A DNA stretch of 64,000 nt, from contig NZ_VJZK01000005.1 of the NCBI RefSeq assembly GCF_007109225.1, positions 1 to 64,000 on the forward strand, given 5' to 3'. This stretch comes from Flavobacterium sp. GT3R68. Lineage in GTDB: Bacteria; Bacteroidota; Bacteroidia; Flavobacteriales; Flavobacteriaceae. The position numbers were made by a program, and so were the translations under genes. Positions 58,702 through 64,000 of the stretch are shown piece by piece; the stretch's first letter is position 1, and each line of letters opens with the position of its first letter. The notes under the pieces were generated by a model. That model ran no database searches and had not been told where the DNA came from. It saw only the letters and a program-made list of their open reading frames with translations.

Positions 58702-61512
58702 ATGAAACAACTCAAAAAATTTGCACTAGGATTATTGCTTTTTCCAGTAACAATTTTCGCACAGGAAATTGATTATTCAAAACCAATCCCATTTGATTCC
58801 ACGGTTAAAACCGGTAAACTTAAAAATGGCTTAACCTACTACATCAAGAAAAATGCCAAACCCGAGAACAAAGTCGATTTGAGGCTGGTTGTCAATGCGG
58901 GATCTATTCTGGAGAATGATGACCAGCAAGGATTGGCCCATTTTATGGAACACATGAATTTTAATGGAACCAAGCGATTTCCTAAAAATAAATTGGTTGA
59001 TTATCTGCAAAGCATTGGGGTCAAATTCGGTCAACATCTAAACGCCTATACGAGTTTTGAAGAAACGGTCTATTTTCTGCCGATTCCATCGGATAGTCCA
59101 GAAAAATTGGAAAATGGTTTTAATATCATCGAAGATTGGGCCTTTAATGCGAACTTGACTCCTGAAGAAATCGAGAAGGAAAGAGGTGTTGTTCTTGAAG
59201 AATATCGTTTGGGCTTGGGAGCTCAAAAAAGAATGCTGGGGCGCTATTTGCCAAAAATGATGTATAAATCTCATTACGCTGATCGTTTGCCAATTGGTAA
59301 AAAAGAAATTTTAGAAAAATTCCAATATGACAAGATTATAAGTTTCTATAAAGACTGGTACCGTCCTGATTTAATGAGTGTTATTGTTGTTGGGGATATT
59401 GACGTTGCTCAAATGGAGAAAAAGGTTATTGCTCACTTTTCGAACTATCAAAATCCGGAAAATGAGAAACCACGAAAAACTTATGAAGTGCCAAATCATA
59501 AAGAAACCTTTGTAGCTATAGAAAGTGATAAAGAGGAATCAAGCGCGCAAGTGCAATTGCTGTATAAGGATTATGGCTTGCCAAAACCTGTAGTGACTAT
59601 AAAGGATTTTAAAAACTCTTTGGTTGAGGGTTTGTTCACCACCATGTTAAATGCCAGGTTAGACGAATTGACAAATTGTGCAACACCTCCTTTTACTTAC
59701 GGATATTCATATTACGGCCAGACTTGGGCGAGAAATAAAAAAGCATATCAATCGTTTGCGATGTCGCAAGAAGATAAACAATTATCTGCATTAAAAGTAT
59801 TGGTTACTGAAAATGAAAGAGCCAGAAAATTTGGCTTCACACAAGGAGAATTAGATCGATCAAAAGCAGATTTTTTAGCCAGCATCGAAAAAAGGTTTAA
59901 CGATAGAAATAAAACCAATTCCGAAAATTTTGTTTCCGAATACCAAGGTAATTTTTTAGAAAAAGAACCGTCTCCCGGAATTGAGTGGACTTTTAATATG
60001 ATGAAAAAAATCCTGCCTGGGATTAAGCTGAATGATGTTAATGGTTTTATTAAAGAGTATATCAAAGATGATAATCGTGTGGTTATTCTAACAGGACCTG
60101 AAAAAGGGGGCCTTAAAAAACCATCCGAACAAGACGTTCTGAATGCTTTAAAAGTAAATGCTGACCAAATTAAACCGTATGAAGACATTGCTGTAGCAAA
60201 AGGTCTTTTGAGAAATCAGTTTGCTGCAGGAACTATTGTGAAACGGGAAAGTAATGACAAAATGGGAACAAAGACTTTGTTTCTTTCCAACGGAGCAAAA
60301 GTAACCTATAAAAATACGGATTATAAAAATGATGAAGTGCTTTTTGAAGCGGTAAGTTTAGGCGGAAGCAGTTTGTATTCTAATGAGGAAATGAGAAAGG
60401 TTCAATTTGCTAATGGCGCCTTAGCAGAAGCGGGTTTTTCAGGTCTGAAGTTAAATGATATTAATAAATTTATGACGGGCAAAATCGCCAGTGTAGCACC
60501 GTATATAAGTACTTCAACTGAAGGATTACGAGGAAATGCCACACCTAAGGATTTAGAATATTTATTCCAAATGACTCATGCCTATTTCACAGATTTAAAT
60601 TTAGATGTAACTGCTTTTGAGGGATACAAACAAAAACAATCTGCTTTTTTCAAAAATTTAGCATCACAACCTGGTTTTTATTTCCAACAGGAATTTTATA
60701 CGTATTTAAATAAGGAGAATCCACGATTTAATGGTTTAATACCGACTGAAAAAACATGGGGAGAAACAGATTATACCATGGCCTATAAGAAATATAAAGA
60801 ACGTTTTGCTAATGCCGGAGATTTTGAGTTCTATTTCGTTGGAAATGTAGATGACCAAACAATGGAATCCTATGCTTCTAAATATATAGCGTCTTTGCCT
60901 GCATCTGATAAAAAAGAAAAAGCGGCCGACACAGGTTATCGATTTCTGAAAGGGGATTTGAAAAAAGTCGTGAATAAAGGGGCAGATCCAAAAAGTTCTG
61001 TAACCATTATGTATTATGGAGATGCTGTGTATTCTCCAAAAGAAGCAGCGGCTTTGGAAGCTTTAGGTGAAGTTTTGACAATAAAGTTAATTGAAGAGTT
61101 AAGAGAAAATGAAAGTGGTGTTTACGGAATAAGCGCTAGAGGAAGTATGAATAAAGTGCCCTATCAAGCATTTAATTTCAATATTGGATTCCCATGCGGA
61201 CCTGAAAATGCCGAAAAATTAACAGCTTCTGCCTTAAAAGAATTGCAAAAAATTATCGACAACGGACCAGAGGCAAAGGATATCGCTAAATTTAAAGAAG
61301 CGGAATTATTAGATTATAAAAAGAATATCAAAGAAAATAAATATTGGTTAAGCAATTTTACGAAGTCTTTTATAAATGGAACCAATCCGGCTGAGATTCT
61401 GCAAACGGAAGAAAAGATAAGCGAAATCACTGCAAAAGACATTCAGGATGTTGCGAAAAAATATCTTACGAAAGATAAAGTGATTGGAATGCTAATGCCA
61501 GAGAAGAGCTAA
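58702..61512 (+). CDS. M16 family zinc metalloprotease, exported, two-domain
   Basis: A 936-residue exported protease with a signal peptide (MKQLKKFALGLLLFPVTIFAQ). The N-terminal M16 domain carries the inverted zinc motif HFMEH (about residues 80-84) in LAHFMEHMNFNGT. The third-ligand Glu lies in the region EEIEKERGVVLEEYRLG. The second M16 half (about 520-936) lacks the motif and is probably the inactive clamshell partner: LFLSNGAKVTYKNTDYKNDE, LGEVLTIKLIEELRENESGVYGI. Such enzymes degrade peptides in the periplasm. The gene ends before a strong bidirectional terminator. Confidence 0.94.
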   Translation: MKQLKKFALGLLLFPVTIFAQEIDYSKPIPFDSTVKTGKLKNGLTYYIKKNAKPENKVDLRLVVNAGSILENDDQQGLAHFMEHMNFNGTKRFPKNKLVDYLQSIGVKFGQHLNAYTSFEETVYFLPIPSDSPEKLENGFNIIEDWAFNANLTPEEIEKERGVVLEEYRLGLGAQKRMLGRYLPKMMYKSHYADRLPIGKKEILEKFQYDKIISFYKDWYRPDLMSVIVVGDIDVAQMEKKVIAHFSNYQNPENEKPRKTYEVPNHKETFVAIESDKEESSAQVQLLYKDYGLPKPVVTIKDFKNSLVEGLFTTMLNARLDELTNCATPPFTYGYSYYGQTWARNKKAYQSFAMSQEDKQLSALKVLVTENERARKFGFTQGELDRSKADFLASIEKRFNDRNKTNSENFVSEYQGNFLEKEPSPGIEWTFNMMKKILPGIKLNDVNGFIKEYIKDDNRVVILTGPEKGGLKKPSEQDVLNALKVNADQIKPYEDIAVAKGLLRNQFAAGTIVKRESNDKMGTKTLFLSNGAKVTYKNTDYKNDEVLFEAVSLGGSSLYSNEEMRKVQFANGALAEAGFSGLKLNDINKFMTGKIASVAPYISTSTEGLRGNATPKDLEYLFQMTHAYFTDLNLDVTAFEGYKQKQSAFFKNLASQPGFYFQQEFYTYLNKENPRFNGLIPTEKTWGETDYTMAYKKYKERFANAGDFEFYFVGNVDDQTMESYASKYIASLPASDKKEKAADTGYRFLKGDLKKVVNKGADPKSSVTIMYYGDAVYSPKEAAALEALGEVLTIKLIEELRENESGVYGISARGSMNKVPYQAFNFNIGFPCGPENAEKLTASALKELQKIIDNGPEAKDIAKFKEAELLDYKKNIKENKYWLSNFTKSFINGTNPAEILQTEEKISEITAKDIQDVAKKYLTKDKVIGMLMPEKS

Positions 61513-61531
61513 ATATTTTGAAAATTAAACT

Positions 61532-61567
61532 AAAAACCTGCTAATTCATTTACCAGGTTTTTTTTAT
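61532..61567. terminator. Bidirectional terminator after the M16 protease gene
   Basis: A 9-bp stem AAAAACCTG/CAGGTTTTT encloses a 13-nt loop and lies between converging genes. Confidence 0.75.
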
Positions 61568-61578
61568 GGATAAAAACT

Positions 61579-62412
61579 TTATTTAAAGCAAACCGGAATG
61601 ATTTCGCCTTTAGCCAGACAATATTTTTCGACTAATTCAGGAGCGATTTTTTTGGTGTAATCTTCTTCAATGACAGTAAAACCGATACTTCGTAATTTGT
61701 CAAAATAATCCCTTCCGTAGATGCGGACATGATCGTACTGTCCAAATATCCGGGCCCGTTCTTTTTGATCAGTAATCGAATCATCAGCAAAAGTTTTCTC
61801 TCTGGATAGATCCTGCGGAATCTGGAAAATCCCCATTCCACCCGGTTTTAAAACCCGATACAATTCCTGCATGGCTTTGGTATCATCGGGAATGTGTTCC
61901 AAAACGTGATTGCACAAAATAACATCATACGAGTTATCTTTAAAAGGCAGGTTACAGATATCTGCTTTTACATCGGCAAGCGGGGAGAATAAATCAGTTG
62001 TGGTATAGTCAAGGTTTTTCTGATTCCTGAATAATTGATAAAAAGCCTGCTCGGGGGCAAAATGCAGTACTTTTAATGATGAATTTAGTTCAGGATCTCT
62101 TAATTTTATTCTTTTGTAATTGGATTGTAAGGAATCTGAAACGGGTTCAGATTGAAAAAAATCGGTTTCGTTTTTTAAATACAACCATAACAAACGGTGT
62201 CTTTCCAAGGATAAAGAGCTTGGAGAAAGCACATTGTTTCTTTGTGTTCCATATCCGTAAGGTAAAAACATTCGGAAGCTCTTCCCGTCAATGGGGTCAG
62301 TGAAGGTATTGCCTTTTAATGCTAACGCTAAAATTGGACGTGCTACATAACTCAACCGAATCAGTAATGGCCTTGGAATGGTGTTTAATATGAATTTAAA
62401 AAGCTTCTTCAT
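61579..62412 (-). CDS. Class I SAM-dependent methyltransferase
   Basis: A 277-residue protein. An N-terminal basic region carries FILNTIPRPLLIRLSYVARPILALALKGN, then HFAPEQAFYQLFR and DYTTTDLFSPLADVKADICNLPFKDNSYDVILCNHVLEHIPDD. The latter is motif I/II of a Methyltransf_11/31-type fold, followed by YRVLKPGGMGIFQIPQD. The target is unknown. Its ATG overlaps the stop of the map gene (TAATG), so the two are translationally coupled, but no functional link is obvious. Confidence 0.9.
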   Translation of the reverse strand: MKKLFKFILNTIPRPLLIRLSYVARPILALALKGNTFTDPIDGKSFRMFLPYGYGTQRNNVLSPSSLSLERHRLLWLYLKNETDFFQSEPVSDSLQSNYKRIKLRDPELNSSLKVLHFAPEQAFYQLFRNQKNLDYTTTDLFSPLADVKADICNLPFKDNSYDVILCNHVLEHIPDDTKAMQELYRVLKPGGMGIFQIPQDLSREKTFADDSITDQKERARIFGQYDHVRIYGRDYFDKLRSIGFTVIEEDYTKKIAPELVEKYCLAKGEIIPVCFK

Positions 62413-63230
62413 TATAGCACTAACGGTTGTCTTCTGAATTCGTTTTCCTCATCGCTCACAATTCCTAATGCTTCATAGATATAAGCAAAAGTAGAAAGCA
62501 GTTCCGGTTTTCCGTCAATGATCGCCACATCATGTTCAAAATGTGCCGATGGTTTTCCGTCAGCGGTCAGGATTGTCCAACCGTCTTTCAGTTGTTTGAT
62601 ATTTTTCGTACCCATGTTAATCATCGGTTCAATCGCAACGACCATTCCTTCCACAAAAAGTTTTCCACGTCCTCTTTTTCCATAATTAGGCATTTCGGGA
62701 TCTTCATGCATTTTTTGGCCCAGACCGTGACCTACCAACTCCCGAACTACCCCGTAACCATGGCCTTCGGTATATTTTTGAATGGCATTCCCGACATCCT
62801 CCACGCGATTTCCGATTTTAAATTCACGGATTCCCACGTATAAGGATTCTTTGGTTACCTGTAATAATTTTTTGGTTTCCGAAGCCACTTCTCCGATTTC
62901 AAACGAATACGCATGATCACCATGGTAGCCGTTTTTGAAAGCGCCACAATCCACCGAAATTACATCGCCGCTTTCCAGTGGAGTTTTATTTGGAATTCCA
63001 TGTACGACCTGCGCATTTGGACTCATGCAAAGTGAATTCGGAAAATCATATAAACCCAGAAAACTTGGAACTGCACCATGATCCCGAATAAATTCTTCGG
63101 CCAATTTGTCCAAATATAAAGTGGTAACGCCGGGTTTTATTTCCCTGGCAATCATTCCTAATGTTTTCGATACAATTAAAGCACTTTCGCGCATTAATTC
63201 AATTTCTTCACGGGTTTTCTGAATAATCAT
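62412..63230 (-). CDS. map: Type I methionine aminopeptidase
   Basis: Removes the initiator Met from nascent proteins. The 272-residue pita-bread-fold enzyme has the metal ligands Asp in ISVDCGAF and YHGDHAYSF, His in GHGLGQKMHEDPEMPNYG, Glu in MVVAIEPMIN, and Glu in SAHFEHDVAI. It is an MetAP type Ia (no N-terminal extension). The ATG at 63230 (MIIQKTREEIELMRESA) is the standard start. The alternative at 63251 overlaps the -7 box at 63249-63256. Confidence 0.96.
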   Translation of the reverse strand: MIIQKTREEIELMRESALIVSKTLGMIAREIKPGVTTLYLDKLAEEFIRDHGAVPSFLGLYDFPNSLCMSPNAQVVHGIPNKTPLESGDVISVDCGAFKNGYHGDHAYSFEIGEVASETKKLLQVTKESLYVGIREFKIGNRVEDVGNAIQKYTEGHGYGVVRELVGHGLGQKMHEDPEMPNYGKRGRGKLFVEGMVVAIEPMINMGTKNIKQLKDGWTILTADGKPSAHFEHDVAIIDGKPELLSTFAYIYEALGIVSDEENEFRRQPLVL

Positions 63231-63248
63231 AACATGTTTTTCTGACCG

Positions 63249-63256
63249 CAAAAATA
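63249..63256 (-). promoter_or_regulatory. -7 box for map
   Basis: Minus-strand TATTTTTG is an exact TAnnTTTG, 18 bp before the map ATG at 63230. Confidence 0.6.
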
Positions 63257-63330
63257 CAACATTCTATTGATAATTCTTTACTTGATATTGTTTCATGAGT
63301 TGAATCATACTTTCGTACCTTCTGAAAGAT

Positions 63331-63338
63331 TATTTTTG
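63331..63338 (+). promoter_or_regulatory. -7 box for the acetyl-CoA hydrolase/transferase gene
   Basis: TATTTTTG is an exact TAnnTTTG, 18 bp before the ATG at 63357. Confidence 0.6.
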
Positions 63339-63356
63339 TTTTTAAATTACAAGGGT

Positions 63357-64000
63357 ATGAGTAAATATGTTTCCGCAGCAGAGGCTGTAAAAATTATAAA
63401 ATCAGGAGATAGGATATATGTGCAGGCCGCTGCGGCAACGCCGACGGTCTTAACTAAAGCGTTGACTGAAAGGGCTTCCGAGTTGCGAAATGTTGAGGTT
63501 TGCCATTTGCATACCGAAGGTGAAGCGCCTTATGCCAATCCCGAACTCTCCGAAAGTTTCCATGTAAATTCTTTTTTTATTGGTAAAAACGTAAGACATA
63601 CTTTAGCGGCAGGGAATGGTTCGTACACGCCTGTTTTCCTGAGTGAACTGCCATTATTGTTCCGGAAAAAAGTACTTTCGCTGGACGTGGTTTTCATTCA
63701 TGTTTCGCCACCTGACAGTCATGGTTATTGTTCCTTAGGAGTTTCAGTAGAAGCCACTTTGGCCGCCATTGAAAATGCAAAAACAGTTATTGCACAAGTC
63801 AATCCGAAAATGCCAAGAACTTTTGGGGATGGAATCCTTCATGTATCCGAAATAGATTATCTGGTTGAAGTTGATTTACCAATTTATGGTCATGGAATGG
63901 AAACTATTTCTCCTGTAGAAGATAAAATTGGGAGTTTTGTCGCCAGTCTAATTGAAGATGAAAGTACGTTGCAAATGGGAATCGGGTCGATCCCAAATGC
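63357..64000 (+). CDS. Acetyl-CoA hydrolase/transferase family protein (3' truncated by window)
   Basis: The first 214 residues of a class I CoA-transferase. ATG 63357 opens SKYVSAAEAVKIIKSGDRIYVQAAAATPTVLTKAL, then VEVCHLHTEGEAPYANPEL, VDVVFIHVSPPDSHGYCSLGVSV, and GMGIGSIPNA-like QMGIGSIPNA at the window edge. These match the N-terminal domain of the AcetylCoA_hydro family (4-hydroxybutyrate/acetate/succinyl CoA transferases, about 420-430 residues in full). The catalytic Glu and C-terminal domain lie outside the window. It is divergent from map, with its own -7 box. Confidence 0.92.
   Translation, partial: MSKYVSAAEAVKIIKSGDRIYVQAAAATPTVLTKALTERASELRNVEVCHLHTEGEAPYANPELSESFHVNSFFIGKNVRHTLAAGNGSYTPVFLSELPLLFRKKVLSLDVVFIHVSPPDSHGYCSLGVSVEATLAAIENAKTVIAQVNPKMPRTFGDGILHVSEIDYLVEVDLPIYGHGMETISPVEDKIGSFVASLIEDESTLQMGIGSIPN

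Overview
The window looks like a chromosomal segment of a Flavobacterium-type member of the Bacteroidota. The evidence is its AT-rich sequence, a type IX secretion (T9SS) type B sorting domain with a PorP/SprF partner, a T9SS plug-domain protein, an S46 dipeptidyl-peptidase, and the Bacteroidota promoter -7 box (TAnnTTTG) in most intergenic gaps. Nearly everything is housekeeping or envelope biology. There is no prophage, insertion sequence, CRISPR array or rRNA operon. About sixty protein genes, two tRNAs, and many hairpin terminators and promoters are annotated.

Layout. 1-2354: the end of a T9SS cargo protein, its PorP/SprF partner and a gamma-carbonic anhydrase. 2451-10688 (minus): an envelope operon (DUF6089, uppS, bamA, two ompH-like genes, murI), preceded by nadK and a CBS protein. 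10802-16389 (plus): pdxJ, a hydrolase, a small membrane protein, tig, clpP and clpX. 16456-27708: an OmpA/PD40 protein, a GH3-type acyl-adenylating enzyme with a tiny coupled lipoprotein gene, DUF2797, a giant AsmA-like protein, sppA, a folK/deoxynucleoside-kinase fusion, a SpoU-type methylase and DUF1573. 27868-31975: mutS, tRNA-Gly, tRNA-Leu, a GIY-YIG nuclease gene flanked by a second copy of the tRNA-Leu 3' end, YegP-like DUF1508, and an alanine-rich repeat lipoprotein. 32170-42306: S46 peptidase, GNAT, a membrane protein, waaA, DegT aminotransferase, galE, a GIGTTN-type surface protein, an M23-like protein and fabD. 42494-50885: YceI, pirin, Crp/Fnr, DUF6370, purT, an aminotransferase, a fatty-acid desaturase, rsmG and pruA. 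51068-56791: a tightly coupled four-gene ligase-associated DNA repair operon. 56788-64000: apaG, the T9SS plug protein, an M16 protease, a methyltransferase, map and the start of an acetyl-CoA hydrolase/transferase gene.

The least ordinary locus is 30734-31235. A compact GIY-YIG endonuclease gene sits directly after tRNA-Leu(TAA). It is followed by a 49-bp exact duplicate of the tRNA's 3' acceptor end plus its terminator, and a perfect 16-bp palindrome interrupts the duplicated T-arm. This looks like a minimal tRNA-targeting cassette of about 380 bp. Other points of interest are a 13-bp inverted repeat carrying the trigger-factor promoter, two families of degenerate intergenic repeats, a 46-residue lipoprotein gene whose start overlaps the GH3 stop codon, and a free-standing copy of an M23-like domain that I otherwise associate with large phosphotransferase/aminotransferase fusions.
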